Translations under genes and position numbers: made by a program
Shown here: positions 1 through 8,836 of the stretch, piece after piece
Layout: each line of letters opens with the position of its first letter
How positions within the stretch are numbered: the first letter of the stretch is position 1
Notes under the pieces: model-generated
Told to the model about the DNA's origin: nothing
Databases searched by the model: none
What the model saw: the letters and a program-made list of their open reading frames with translations, nothing else
From: Candidatus Thorarchaeota archaeon
GTDB lineage: Archaea; Asgardarchaeota; Thorarchaeia; Thorarchaeales; Thorarchaeaceae
Reading direction: 5' to 3'
DNA: 64,000 nt
NCBI GenBank assembly: GCA_003345545.1
Contig: PRDH01000026.1
Coordinates: forward strand, 86,944 to 150,943

Positions 1-482
1 GTCATTGGTTTGTTCATACGTTTTGCAAGATTCTGAGCGCTTCTGTTGAAACTATTGATGATACATCTTGAGTTGATACCTTCAACAAGGTCCACGTGCT
101 TGGCTATCAAATGCTCAGGAAGTCCCCGTCTTACGGCAGCGTTTTTTCGTAGTATGTCGGTGGGGTGCGGAAGAATGACGAGGCCGTTCATGTCGTGAAT
201 GTCTTCTGAAATCTCAGCAAAAGTTCTATTTTCAATATGCCCTGAGATGAATAGACCGATCACTTCGCCAAAGTCTTTAGACTTGTATTCACATCCGGGA
301 AGGATGAATCTTCCATCTCGGTGAATGACTCTCAGATTCGCAGCTCGAACGTGTTCGGTCGGTGCTACTCCTCTCAGACCTTTCTTCTTCATCGTTTTCA
401 AGAGCGAGTGTGGAGTCTGAAGACCATCCTTTGAATGAAATGTGTGCATATGGAAATCGAAAGCCGACAGCCGCTCGCTCAT
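1..482 (-). CDS. PHP-domain metal-dependent phosphoesterase (3' part cut by window edge)
   Basis: The reading frame starts at ATG 482 and runs off the left edge, so only the first ~160 residues are seen. Near the N-terminus is FDFHMHTFHSKDG, the first metal-binding motif of the PHP (polymerase and histidinol phosphatase) superfamily (HxH...SxDG). Further on are PTEHV, PGCEY and LPHPTD, which match the later His/Glu metal ligands. PHP proteins hydrolyse phosphoesters with a tri-metal site; the substrate cannot be told here. It starts 10 bases after the stop of the UbiA-type gene, with AGGTG just upstream, so it is the last visible gene of a DUF362-UbiA-PHP operon. Confidence 0.85.
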   Translation of the reverse strand, partial: MSERLSAFDFHMHTFHSKDGLQTPHSLLKTMKKKGLRGVAPTEHVRAANLRVIHRDGRFILPGCEYKSKDFGEVIGLFISGHIENRTFAEISEDIHDMNGLVILPHPTDILRKNAAVRRGLPEHLIAKHVDLVEGINSRCIINSFNRSAQNLAKRMNKPM

Positions 483-491
483 CTTTGACAC

Positions 492-1484
492 CTAGGGGGT
501 GAAGGGAAATGGAAAGAGTGGTGGAAATAGATTCTCAAGGAAATCTAGGACAACTTTGAATACTGCTTCTAGGCCATCCATCACAATCCCCCAGAAGAAT
601 AGCGTCCAGACCAACGTCACCAAGAGTAAGACACCACCAATCAGGATTCCTTTGTCCTTGACAGCCAGATGAGGCTTTCTTCCGATAGGACTACCTATGT
701 GTATTAGATAGACGTATCGCAGTATGATTCCTGCCATTATGGGAACTGTGAACATTATGTACTGCTGCTCTATCGCTGCTCTGGAGATATCGTAGCAATA
801 CAGTGTGTAGAATATGACAAACCATGTTGCTGACATGGAAATCGCGTGGTCCAGGATTGTATGTGTGTACATCTTAAAGACGGATTTGTGAGCAGCCGCA
901 TTCGCACCCAAGTACTGCAGCTCATTTTTTCTCTTGCCAAATCCCAGAATCAATGCAAAGAAGAATACACCAATGACCAGCCACGAGGTAGCATCGATGC
1001 GTATCAGAACTGCTCCTGAAACCGCTCTAATGACAAAGCCAACTGCGATAGTGACTACGTCAATGACTGCTCGTTTCCTAAGATAACTATTGTACAGCTG
1101 GGATGTCACTATGTAGAGGATCACGGTGAGGAAGAACTTCCAATAGAGAATGAAGGATAGGAATAGTCCAGAAACAAGGAGAATAATGGCAAAGTAGAAA
1201 GCGCTTTCCTTTGTCACAGCCCCTGAGGGCAGAGGCCTGTTTCTTTTCTCAGGATGAACAGAGTCGGCCTCGAAATCACGGATATCATTGATGATGTATG
1301 TGGCGCTTGTTACTGCACACAAAGCTGCGAATCCGAAAAACAGCGGTATGTATTGTATCCAGTAGGCAGGCTGAAAGACTTCCTCGAGTTGCTTGACTGG
1401 ATAGAAAAGGATGGGTAAGAAGACAAGCAAGTTCTTGTACCATTGGGCAGGTCTCATGAGTCGAATGTAGCCACTAAGAACCAT
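492..1484 (-). CDS. UbiA-family prenyltransferase, polyprenyl-phosphate phosphoribosyltransferase-like
   Basis: This is a 330-residue integral membrane protein with about 8-9 hydrophobic segments. The first Asp-rich motif NDIRDFEAD (residues 66-74) is followed by HPEKRNRPLPSG (77-88), and the opening RPAQWYKNLLVFLP resembles the subgroup that includes decaprenyl-phosphate phosphoribosyltransferase. The UbiA superfamily moves prenyl or ribosyl groups at the membrane with Mg2+ held by the Asp motifs. The exact acceptor is not decidable from sequence: lipid-linked sugar synthesis or archaeal lipid synthesis are both open. The ATG start is backed by GGAGG 8 bases upstream, which overlaps the end of the DUF362 gene, so the two are probably co-translated. 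Confidence 0.85.
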   Translation of the reverse strand: MVLSGYIRLMRPAQWYKNLLVFLPILFYPVKQLEEVFQPAYWIQYIPLFFGFAALCAVTSATYIINDIRDFEADSVHPEKRNRPLPSGAVTKESAFYFAIILLVSGLFLSFILYWKFFLTVILYIVTSQLYNSYLRKRAVIDVVTIAVGFVIRAVSGAVLIRIDATSWLVIGVFFFALILGFGKRKNELQYLGANAAAHKSVFKMYTHTILDHAISMSATWFVIFYTLYCYDISRAAIEQQYIMFTVPIMAGIILRYVYLIHIGSPIGRKPHLAVKDKGILIGGVLLLVTLVWTLFFWGIVMDGLEAVFKVVLDFLENLFPPLFPFPFTP

Positions 1485-1499
1485 TACCTAATCCTCCAA

Positions 1500-2579
1500 T
1501 TATTCAGAGTATGAACTCCATAATGCGCCCCATTCAGTCTCTTCAAGGAACCACTTCACCCATCTCCTTCCTTTGAGAGGAAGCCAGATACCATCATGGT
1601 AGAAACCGGATAGCTGCGTCGGAAGCCACATAAGTGGAGACCTGAACAAGAATGTTTCCATTCCGGGAAACTTCAGGAAACCGCGATTCCAGGCAATCAC
1701 TGGACTCTTCTTGGGACAGAGGTGAAAGTTGGGGAGGTCTTCCCATGATTCATAGTCACCGACTATCTCGATTTTCTCAGGATCAGACTCTCCGAGCCCT
1801 ACCTCTTTCGCAAGCTGAAGCTTCCGCACGAGTGTTTGGTCAATCCCCATGAGACGCGTCTGAACAGTGTCTGCGGCCACCATATCGCTCGTGGCAATCA
1901 AAACGTTTCCAATCTTCGGGATCATTGTACGGGGGCCGGCTCCATCACCCATGACAGTACCGTCAGTAAGGACAAATTCAGAGTGTGAGATGGTCCGTTG
2001 CAGAAGAAGCAAGTCAACTAATACCTCATGTATCTTCAAATGTGCTAGGTGCCTATTCTTCGTGAGGTAGAGACCGAAGCTGTCCTTCATTGCTCCTGTC
2101 ATCTGTGTGTGTCCATGAGTCTTGATTGTGGGGAGATGGATGATGTTTGTTCCGAAAATCTCCTTGGGTGCAATAATCTCGCCGAATATCTTTTCGAGCA
2201 CTAGCGTCTTCTTGGGGAGCTTCACATCGACATAGTGCGCCTTGATGAGGGGAAGGAACTTGATACGATGCTTCTTGATGACTGGATACCAGTTGTTATT
2301 CCTCGTGCCTGTATAGATATTGGTTACAACGGTCTCGTTTTCGACTGCTTGAATTGTTCTTCGATCGAAACCATCACTGATGAGCTTCCTAAGCATTCCA
2401 TCGAAAATGTAGGGATTCGTGCTGCATGCTGGATAGAGTTTGCTCCATGAGAGATTCAGTTTGATTGTTGTTGCAACATCTTTCGATACGAATTTGCTGT
2501 AATCAGCATCATTCATTGCTCTAGCTATATCCTCATTGATTGTCTTTGGGGATGTGTTGACCACGGCTACCTTCGGCAT
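1500..2579 (-). CDS. DUF362-domain protein
   Basis: The 359-residue protein matches the DUF362 pattern: an N-terminal IKLNLSW segment, a central LPTIKTHGHTQMTGAMKDSFG block near residue 150 and a DGTVMGDGAGP block near residue 205. DUF362 proteins are widespread in archaea and anaerobes, often beside iron-sulfur or redox proteins, with no settled biochemical role; this copy has no ferredoxin motif. It is first in the operon with the UbiA-type and PHP genes, all on the minus strand with gaps of 10-15 bases. The start is ATG with GAAGGA close upstream. Confidence 0.8.
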   Translation of the reverse strand: MPKVAVVNTSPKTINEDIARAMNDADYSKFVSKDVATTIKLNLSWSKLYPACSTNPYIFDGMLRKLISDGFDRRTIQAVENETVVTNIYTGTRNNNWYPVIKKHRIKFLPLIKAHYVDVKLPKKTLVLEKIFGEIIAPKEIFGTNIIHLPTIKTHGHTQMTGAMKDSFGLYLTKNRHLAHLKIHEVLVDLLLLQRTISHSEFVLTDGTVMGDGAGPRTMIPKIGNVLIATSDMVAADTVQTRLMGIDQTLVRKLQLAKEVGLGESDPEKIEIVGDYESWEDLPNFHLCPKKSPVIAWNRGFLKFPGMETFLFRSPLMWLPTQLSGFYHDGIWLPLKGRRWVKWFLEETEWGALWSSYSE

Positions 2580-2679
2580 CGTTCCTTCAACTCAGCATGA
2601 GCATCGCTCTGCGCATCAAAATGCCCTCTTCACTCTCATCTTAATAAGTTGCCTCAATGGTTATTCTTGTACCAATGCA

Positions 2680-3135
2680 TTATTGGGGCGTTTCAGCGGA
2701 TTCACTTGCCCAGAGAGATTCGATTCCAGAATATACCTCTCGTACCTGTGGATTCTTCAAATACCAGAGCAGTATGATGTTGAGAGCGAGTATGAGCGGA
2801 CTCAGGGTGAGTACATGGACGATTACAGATGCGATGCCGACAGCCATAGCCACTCTCCATGCCCAAGGCTCCAGTCGCCAGAAACCCCAGCCTGCAATAA
2901 GTGATAAGACTGCGAGAGCGCCGATGATTACTCCGTGGGCAACGTACATAATCAGAAGACCAAGTGGACCCGGATAGAGATCCATCGAGAGATGCACGGC
3001 TGTCAGTATGATTCCAAAAACCCCTGACATGATTTCAAGAACAAAAATGATGATTAGCTTGGTCTCCGTTTGATTTGCGGCTTCGGAAAATGCGTCCAGA
3101 TTATCAAAGGAATCCTGTGAATCTGCCAAGACCAA
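2680..3135 (-). CDS. Small four-helix membrane protein (DUF2127-like)
   Basis: The protein is about 151 residues with a polar N-terminus and four hydrophobic segments. The block GWGFWRLEPWAWRVAM followed by LWYLKNPQVREVYSG looks like the DUF2127-type small archaeal membrane proteins. The same layout returns in the protein at 32569-33003. Function unknown. The longest frame opens at TTG 3135; a second TTG at 3129 sits 7 bases after GAGGG and is just as likely. Confidence 0.6.
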   Translation of the reverse strand: MVLADSQDSFDNLDAFSEAANQTETKLIIIFVLEIMSGVFGIILTAVHLSMDLYPGPLGLLIMYVAHGVIIGALAVLSLIAGWGFWRLEPWAWRVAMAVGIASVIVHVLTLSPLILALNIILLWYLKNPQVREVYSGIESLWASESAETPQ

Positions 3136-3186
3136 TCCCTCATCTGAACTATTGAGTCTGCAATCTATTATGTTCTTCGATAGGCG

Positions 3187-4032
3187 TTATCGGAGAGAGA
3201 GCGTTTCGAGTCTGTTATCGTGCCCAAGTCGGATGGCCTTAGGCTGCACCTGCCCGCCATATGATGCACTGAAGACACTGACAAGCCTATCTTGGAAGAA
3301 TGTGACATACCCCTCAGGGAAGACTTCATGCGCACGAAACATGAGGTGTGCATCAATGTTCTTCATGAAAGTATCAAAGGCCTCCTGTCCATAATACCTT
3401 GCCCGGTCGCCTCTAATATTGGCTTTGAATCTGAATGGGCCCTCTTGTGGATCATTCCACACTAGTTGAAATACAATATCATCGGGGAAATTGGGGTCTC
3501 TTCTGTTGCATGACTGAATGTCTTCGATTGAGGTCACTCCCTCAGGAATCCCACCATGACATGCGAATATCGCATTCTTGTGATAGGCTGCAATAGGAAG
3601 AACTACAAAGACTCTCGCGTAGGAGTTGAATATGTCCAGCGGATATGAGCTCGTCACAGCATTGTAGAAACCATAGCGAGCAACAATCTCTTCAGATTCA
3701 TGATTTCCCCTGAGCATCATCACTCTTCCTGGATGGGCGAGTGCCAGTGCCATGACCAAGCTAAAAGTCTCTATCTGTTCTGGTCCACGATCTACATAGT
3801 CACCCAGAAAGACGAAGTGGTGATTATCATACTTCTGAATCAAGCGTTGTACGGACAATGCGCTTGCAAGTTCACCGTGAAGGTCTCCGATGAAAACCAC
3901 ATTCTCAGAGGGGATGTTTACAACGTTTGGCTTCTCTCTAAGAAGATCCTGAGTCAATCCTGTAAGATGCCGTATCTCATCTTCTTCGAGATCTGTTCTG
4001 CCGTCAAGAATAGACTGAACAAGCCTGTCCAT
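3187..4032 (-). CDS. PPP-family serine/threonine protein phosphatase
   Basis: All metal-binding signatures of the PPP (PP1/PP2A-type) superfamily are present: GDLHG (residues 49-53), GDYVDRG (77-83) and RGNHE (108-112), then CHGG and a RAHEVF element near the C-terminus. The length of 281 residues equals the bare catalytic core. It should be a soluble phosphatase for phospho-Ser/Thr proteins with two metal ions. An upstream in-frame TTG at 4053 overlaps the stop of the LOG-like gene, but ATG 4032 has AGGTG 8 bases before it and is the better start. The 11-base spacing implies co-transcription with the LOG-like gene. Eukaryote-type phosphatases occur in several archaea and are common in Asgards. 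Confidence 0.9.
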   Translation of the reverse strand: MDRLVQSILDGRTDLEEDEIRHLTGLTQDLLREKPNVVNIPSENVVFIGDLHGELASALSVQRLIQKYDNHHFVFLGDYVDRGPEQIETFSLVMALALAHPGRVMMLRGNHESEEIVARYGFYNAVTSSYPLDIFNSYARVFVVLPIAAYHKNAIFACHGGIPEGVTSIEDIQSCNRRDPNFPDDIVFQLVWNDPQEGPFRFKANIRGDRARYYGQEAFDTFMKNIDAHLMFRAHEVFPEGYVTFFQDRLVSVFSASYGGQVQPKAIRLGHDNRLETLSLR

Positions 4033-4043
4033 TGTATACACAC

Positions 4044-4547
4044 CTATTGCCAATCAAGAACGTCGAAGACCAGCTGAACTGCCTCTTTGGGCGTCTTGGC
4101 TGAGTACACCTTATCAGTTCTCCGTCCGTCTAGCTGTGTCCCAGCAAGTTTCGCAGCCCAACCTCCGGAACTGGTCACTGAAACAATGGGCCGGTCCGAG
4201 AACCAAGCGATAGCAATTTCGCTTAGGGTTCCAGCTGAGCCATCCATCGCAATGACTGCATCTCCTGCTTTTGCTACAAGAAAATTCCTGGCGTAGCCAA
4301 GACCAGTAGGGATTACGATATCGACAAACTCATTGGCGTGTTCTTTCGAGTCAGTGGGAAGGATGCCAATCGTCAAACCATTGTTCCTCTTTGCACCTCT
4401 GCAAGCAGCTTCCATGACCCCTCCCAAGCCCCCGCAAATCAAAGCCACATTTCTCTTCGCTATCTCTTCGCCAACTTGCTCCGCGAGCATCAGTACCTTC
4501 TGGTCCGAGTCAGAGCCACCAATGACTGAGATAGTCCTGAAGTGCAT
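4044..4547 (-). CDS. LOG/SLOG-type nucleotide-binding protein (TIGR00725-like)
   Basis: From ATG 4547 the protein is 167 residues: an ISVIGGS strand-loop, ALICGGLGGVMEAACRGAK, and GSAGTLSE, which stand for the GxGG and GGxGTxxE nucleotide/phosphate motifs of the LOG (lysine-decarboxylase-like) Rossmann family. Members bind nucleotides, and some release cytokinin-type bases from nucleotides; the TIGR00725 subgroup has no assigned substrate. The frame is open a further 58 codons upstream to GTG 4721, but that part has no family match and runs into the promoter area of the divergent cupin gene. AGGAG 8 bases before ATG 4547 decides the start. Confidence 0.8.
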   Translation of the reverse strand: MHFRTISVIGGSDSDQKVLMLAEQVGEEIAKRNVALICGGLGGVMEAACRGAKRNNGLTIGILPTDSKEHANEFVDIVIPTGLGYARNFLVAKAGDAVIAMDGSAGTLSEIAIAWFSDRPIVSVTSSGGWAAKLAGTQLDGRRTDKVYSAKTPKEAVQLVFDVLDWQ

Positions 4548-4748
4548 TACGAATTCTCCTGTTGGTTCTTCCTTGACTTCTCTACGGAGAGTGGCCTTCT
4601 TTTGAGCGTATTGTATGTCCAGCTTGACAGTCTTCGATCGTTTACTCGACCCTCTGCTGACTGCAGCAGTGACTTTGGCAACCATCATGAGAGGGACCGA
4701 AAAACAGTAAGTAGTAGCCACAGAACAAGATTCATCTTCTGTATCTCA

Positions 4749-5144
4749 ATGCGAACACTGGTTGAAATGGTAAGACTATTCAGAACTGCAGATGCAGAAG
4801 AGCTGGCAAGAGCAGGATATAGTGCAAGATATCTCGCTAACGTGAAGTTTCGTAAGAGCATCAAGGATGGCGGATTCATTTGGGTGACTATACCTGCAGG
4901 CACCGTCACAGCACCTCACGCCCATGCGAAGCTCGAGGAGGCTTTTGTGGCATTGACTACCCTAAACATCCACATAGATGACAGAGAGCTGCAGCTCGAG
5001 CGAGGTGACGTAGTACTCGTTGAACCAGGAGAAAAGCACTCCTTCTCTGCATCGAAGAATTCTGAAAGCAGCGTCCTAGCGATCAAGTTTCCGAACCTGA
5101 AGAATGATAAGATCGAATTCCATTCATCGGAGTCAGCTCAGTAG
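4749..5144 (+). CDS. Small single-domain cupin protein
   Basis: The 131-residue protein has a cupin beta-barrel core with a first metal motif PHAHAKLEEAF (two His and a Glu about residues 57-64) and a second half LERGDVVLVEPGEKHSF that supplies the last His. Cupins of this type bind one metal; the substrate is not predictable. The start is uncertain: ATG 4749 and ATG 4767 are both possible and neither has a clear Shine-Dalgarno motif, which would fit a leaderless transcript. The last 7 bases overlap the convergent gene at 5138-5578. Confidence 0.7.
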   Translation: MRTLVEMVRLFRTADAEELARAGYSARYLANVKFRKSIKDGGFIWVTIPAGTVTAPHAHAKLEEAFVALTTLNIHIDDRELQLERGDVVLVEPGEKHSFSASKNSESSVLAIKFPNLKNDKIEFHSSESAQ

Positions 5145-5578
5145 TCCTCAAAGTCGTAGTCATCCTCATCTTCATCCTCCTCCTCATCATCGAAGAGGAT
5201 GTCAACGGGACTTCTGTACTGCGTCATCAAGCTCGCCCTTGGAATAGCCCTTCTAACGACACTATCAAAATCCTTCCATTCATTGTACCGCCTTCTCCTA
5301 CCAATCACACCTGCTATTGTAACAACAGCAAAGGAAATGATGCCAGTCAGAAAGAGCTCTGGGCGAGTCTGGAACATTCCTGAGCCTGCGCTCAAAGCAA
5401 TCACCAAGATTCCACCAAGGATTAGGGGATTCAGATAGCAGTCACACGTGAGATTGAGCTGTGGAGGACCGATTCTAAAATCATCTGGATCTGCTCCTGG
5501 TGCAAGATTCAGGTAGTAATTGAATACGCTCAGGAACGATACTGCAACCACTATCAAGACCAGTGCCAGTATTTCCAA
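5138..5578 (-). CDS. Membrane protein with strongly acidic C-terminal tail
   Basis: The protein has 146 residues, with an N-terminal hydrophobic segment (residues 3-25), two further segments around 50-70 and 75-92, then RRRRYNEWKDFDSVVRRAIPRAS and a tail in which nearly every residue is Asp, Glu or Tyr (from about residue 128). The basic stretch after the last helix suggests the tail is cytoplasmic. No family recognised; the tail could dock a basic partner. It overlaps the cupin gene tail-to-tail and lies 19 bases after the PIN-protein stop on the same strand, so it may share that transcript. Confidence 0.6.
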   Translation of the reverse strand: MEILALVLIVVAVSFLSVFNYYLNLAPGADPDDFRIGPPQLNLTCDCYLNPLILGGILVIALSAGSGMFQTRPELFLTGIISFAVVTIAGVIGRRRRYNEWKDFDSVVRRAIPRASLMTQYRSPVDILFDDEEEDEDEDDYDFEDY

Positions 5579-5597
5579 ATCGCTTCCCTTCTCTTAT

Positions 5598-7415
5598 TCA
5601 TGCCTCAGTTTCGGGGACTGCCACCTTGATGCAGGAGAAACCATATTCACCTTCGTACGATATTTCTGCTTGTTCACTTGGTTCAATCATCAATACTATA
5701 GAGTAGCTCTTGACCACATCAGGTTTTGCATTCGAGACATCGAATTTGCCTCTTGTGAGAGCTACCTTATGTCCTGTCTTCAAAGATCGGAGCTCAGGAT
5801 GGTGTTTGGTCATAATGGCCACTCTAGCCTGCAATCTCTCGTTTCGCACTACCAGGGCTTCCTCTCCATTAATTCTTTCTACAGTTAGGACATCCATCCA
5901 GCCCTTCAGTTCATCGCGAATGGACTTGAATGCCACCGGCCCTCCCGTCGCCAAATTGTCAATAGGCGGGAACTCGCCCTGAACTTCGTTGAGAATGGGA
6001 GTGACCATATTCGTATTCCATCCCTTCTTTACAAAGGCCTTCAGCGCGTGCTCTGATATTTTCTCTAGCGCGGGCTTGAATCGGTCGTGAGATGAAGATG
6101 ATACCTTGTAGAGCATCCGGAATGAATTGACTGCGCCCTCCTCCCTGTTGTATGCTACACCAATCTTGTAGGCAGCAACTGCTAGCTGCCACGCATTATC
6201 ATGGTCTTCAAAGAGAAGACTGTATTTCGCTATGTCGTTGAGCATTGCCATTGTTACATCAGGAAATTGCAGCTTTGTCTTTGTGAGGCTGAAACCGCCC
6301 ATGATCTCTGACCGTAGGACTTGCATTGTTATGTAGAAACCCTCTGTGGTTTCCATCATGCTATCAAGAGACAGTCTGTTTATCATCGAATCGTAGAGGC
6401 TGTAGAAGTAGTCAATTTCATCATAATCCTCCCGAATGAGGGATAGGAGGATTCTCACGAAGAAAACTGATGCCTTGAGTTCGTTGTTCTGTACTTCTGC
6501 GAACATGAGTAGACGAAAGGCTTCCTCGCTGACAGCTAGTGCGTCCTCTATTCCTTCACGTGTACCTCTGTACATGTGACAGATTATCTCGAGATAATAA
6601 AGAAAGAGCGTGAGGTCAGCAGCATGACGAACAAGCTTGCCATGAGTTTCTGATTCCTCAGTCAGCGTTGAAACGATTAGTAAACGTTCGATTTCGTTTT
6701 GAACTGCTTCTATCTCAAGCGCCAGAGGATCATACTTACCCTCGCGGAAATCGTCAAACATGTTCGGAATGCCTGCTTTGATATCTTCAAGGAAGTCTAG
6801 CACGAACAATGGCTGGCCTTTCGCCAATTGCTTGTCCAGCCCCTCTGCGGGTCTCTTTACAGCCCTGAGCACACGAAGAGCATGATCCTCAATAACACGA
6901 ATTCTTGTCACAGGATCGTATGACTCCTGCCTTGAAATGCTATACCTGACTTCCTCAGAGTAGATTCTGTCGCGAATTGGCGAGAGAGCTTTCTTCATCT
7001 CATCGTCATCTGCAAGCTCCATTAGCTCGAGGACGAACGCAGAACCAACAATCCCCTCTACTTCTACCTTGAGATCTTGAATAGTATTAAGCAGCTTCAT
7101 GTCGCTTGTTACAATCCTAGATTTCTTCGAGCGCATCGCAGCAAGGATCAGAGATATGTCATTGGGTTGGGGAAGCGAGCTTTCGGGACGCTTTATGCTC
7201 TCTGTTAAAGCCTTGATGTCTTTGGATAGTGTTTCATCGATTTGGATTATCGTTTCCACTTCTCGTCTCAAGTACCAACGCAGCTCCTGGAATACCTGCC
7301 TCGTAATCCACAACTCGATGCCGACTTTGTCTGCTGCTTTCTTGATTATTGCCACATCTTTGGGTCGGTCCGCGAAGCCACTGATAAAGAAGTTCGCATC
7401 AAGGTACACTCGCAT
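5598..7415 (-). CDS. PIN-domain ribonuclease-like protein with long helical repeat region
   Basis: Residues 1-140 form a PIN domain: MRVYLDANFFISGF gives the first catalytic Asp (D6), VFQELRWYL a conserved Glu, and IVTSDMKLL the later Asp. The remaining ~460 residues are mostly helical with a TPR-like feel (for example LFEDHDNAWQLAVAAYKIGVAYNREEGA), ending in a short beta-rich segment after residue 520. PIN domains are Mg2+-dependent ribonucleases, usually toxins of 130-150 residues; at 605 residues and with no antitoxin gene beside it, this is not a standard VapC. A role in RNA processing or sensing is inference. The ATG has GGAG 10 bases upstream. Confidence 0.7.
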   Translation of the reverse strand: MRVYLDANFFISGFADRPKDVAIIKKAADKVGIELWITRQVFQELRWYLRREVETIIQIDETLSKDIKALTESIKRPESSLPQPNDISLILAAMRSKKSRIVTSDMKLLNTIQDLKVEVEGIVGSAFVLELMELADDDEMKKALSPIRDRIYSEEVRYSISRQESYDPVTRIRVIEDHALRVLRAVKRPAEGLDKQLAKGQPLFVLDFLEDIKAGIPNMFDDFREGKYDPLALEIEAVQNEIERLLIVSTLTEESETHGKLVRHAADLTLFLYYLEIICHMYRGTREGIEDALAVSEEAFRLLMFAEVQNNELKASVFFVRILLSLIREDYDEIDYFYSLYDSMINRLSLDSMMETTEGFYITMQVLRSEIMGGFSLTKTKLQFPDVTMAMLNDIAKYSLLFEDHDNAWQLAVAAYKIGVAYNREEGAVNSFRMLYKVSSSSHDRFKPALEKISEHALKAFVKKGWNTNMVTPILNEVQGEFPPIDNLATGGPVAFKSIRDELKGWMDVLTVERINGEEALVVRNERLQARVAIMTKHHPELRSLKTGHKVALTRGKFDVSNAKPDVVKSYSIVLMIEPSEQAEISYEGEYGFSCIKVAVPETEA

Positions 7416-8159
7416 TCATTCATATCTCCATCTACTAGTACTGCATGACCAAGGTCTTGGAACCACAGTCTCGTTGCTCAAGCTTCTGTTTCACAGAACA
7501 GGTTCTCATAAAGGTCTTATGTTAAGCTCTTCGGCAAAACGGATGATATCAGCTAATGGAAAAAGGTTCCGATTTGCACCATTCATGGTTGTCAACTTGA
7601 GCTATGGTGATGCCTCCTTAGTGCAGGTCATCCTGTCTGCGGCAAGCGCAGTGCTCACATGTACTTCAAACGATACAAGTCTAATCTTCCTGTTCATCCC
7701 AACATCGTTCTTAAGTAATATCACATCATATGATATCATATCCCTGCAGGCAACTGCGTCGATCGACGACTACGTGGCTGCTTGAGCTATCCTACGGAAC
7801 CAACGCAAACCGTAAGGGTTAACTGCAATTGCTCCCAAATCATAATCGAACCAAGGGCATAGCAAATTCGGTGTGAGCCGTCGTCACTACGGCGTGCGGT
7901 GGCGACTTGCAACGACCTCAGAATAGGCCTGTTGGAATGCGGCGTACAAAATCATTAGGTGGTGGCGCGGCAATACGACGCGTTGCTTGCATGACGCTAT
8001 GCCCACCTTCTTATTCTGTCCTTGATTTTCGTTATTACGACAGCGCCCTAAACCAAGGACCGTTGTTGAGTTTCTTCTTGGCTGAAGCATAGATCCATTG
8101 CAGGAATCAGACTCTCGCATAATGCGCTAACAAGCGAGCTAATTAAGAGAGAATTGAAG
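7416..8159. other. Gene-poor interval of about 740 bp
   Basis: No convincing protein-coding gene. A plus-strand frame ends at 7785 but most of it is antisense to the PIN gene and it has no recognisable composition. CCAAGGTCTTGG at 7450-7461 is a short inverted repeat upstream of the PIN gene. The stretch 7860-8010 is richer in G and C than the surroundings and could hold a structured RNA, but I found no tRNA, 5S, SRP or RNase P hallmarks. Confidence 0.4.
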
Positions 8160-8735
8160 ATGAGCACGATCATGATGGCTCAATACCGAAGAAATTCCTA
8201 TGCCCTTACATTTCTTGTGCTGGCTGTTCTGTTCTCGAGTCTTGTCCTATCTGTCAGCACGACGGGAGTAGTGTCAGTTGCCCAGACACAGGGACAGGGC
8301 GCTACACGCCTAGCGGATGTGAGTCCTTCTATCTACAACTGGGGCATTACCGGAAGACCAAACATGAGTGAGCCATTCACAGTATGGGCAAACGTCACTG
8401 ACGATGATCTCGACCTGGCCAATGTGAGCGTCTATGTTAACGGGCCGAATACAACCATCCATGAGCTAATGTCGTACAATGGGTCTCTTTATGTTGAGGA
8501 CCTCGATGCTTTGCTAGATGCTGGTACATATGACATCTACGTTACTGCCACAGATCTAGCAAACAATACGCGCGTGAGTCGCCATGAATACATCGAACTT
8601 CAAATGGAAACGACGACTGTGGTTGACCCTAATATCACAATGCCATATGTCGTCGCATCAAGTCTATGTATTGGATTGGTTGCTTGCATCGTCGCATACT
8701 TGTATCGACAACGCCAGTTAGCTGGTTCAACATGA
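8160..8735 (+). CDS. Secreted, membrane-anchored protein with Ig-like domain
   Basis: The ~191-residue protein has an N-terminal hydrophobic segment (about residues 14-38), a polar outside domain with several N-x-S/T sites (NMSEP, NVTDD, NVSVY, NTTIH), the Ig/cadherin-like wording AGTYDIYVTATDLANNT, and a C-terminal membrane helix near residues 160-180 followed by YRQRQ. It is likely exposed on the cell surface. It precedes the FtsX/MacB-type permease in the same direction and may be its partner or cargo. The start is uncertain: TTG 8154, ATG 8160 and ATG 8172/8175 are all possible. No specific function can be given. Confidence 0.6.
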   Translation: MSTIMMAQYRRNSYALTFLVLAVLFSSLVLSVSTTGVVSVAQTQGQGATRLADVSPSIYNWGITGRPNMSEPFTVWANVTDDDLDLANVSVYVNGPNTTIHELMSYNGSLYVEDLDALLDAGTYDIYVTATDLANNTRVSRHEYIELQMETTTVVDPNITMPYVVASSLCIGLVACIVAYLYRQRQLAGST

Positions 8736-8787
8736 AACAACCGGAATTGTGGCGAGAAGCGAAGAAATATCATAAATGATACATCCA

Positions 8788-8797
8788 TCCGGTTTAT
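8788..8797 (+). promoter_or_regulatory. TATA box for the FtsX/MacB-type permease gene
   Basis: GGTTTATAAG lies about 40 bases before the ATG at 8837, leaving room for a start of transcription ~25 bases downstream and a leader holding AGAGGT (10 bases before the ATG). Assigned by pattern only. Confidence 0.5.
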
Positions 8798-8836
8798 AAG
8801 ACTTCATCAGTTGGGACACAAGAGGTCGCTGTTGTC

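Noticed and set aside
2536..2904. Plus-strand frames over the 3' end of the small membrane-protein gene
   Set aside because: Antisense to a gene with clear hydrophobic-helix pattern; composition is that of a shadow frame.
4548..4721. 58-codon upstream extension of the LOG-like protein
   Set aside because: No family match, GTG start without ribosome site, while AGGAG precedes ATG 4547.
7099..7785. Plus-strand open frame of 228 codons beside the PIN gene
   Set aside because: Two thirds is antisense to the PIN gene, the rest has no family-like sequence, and there is no ribosome site.
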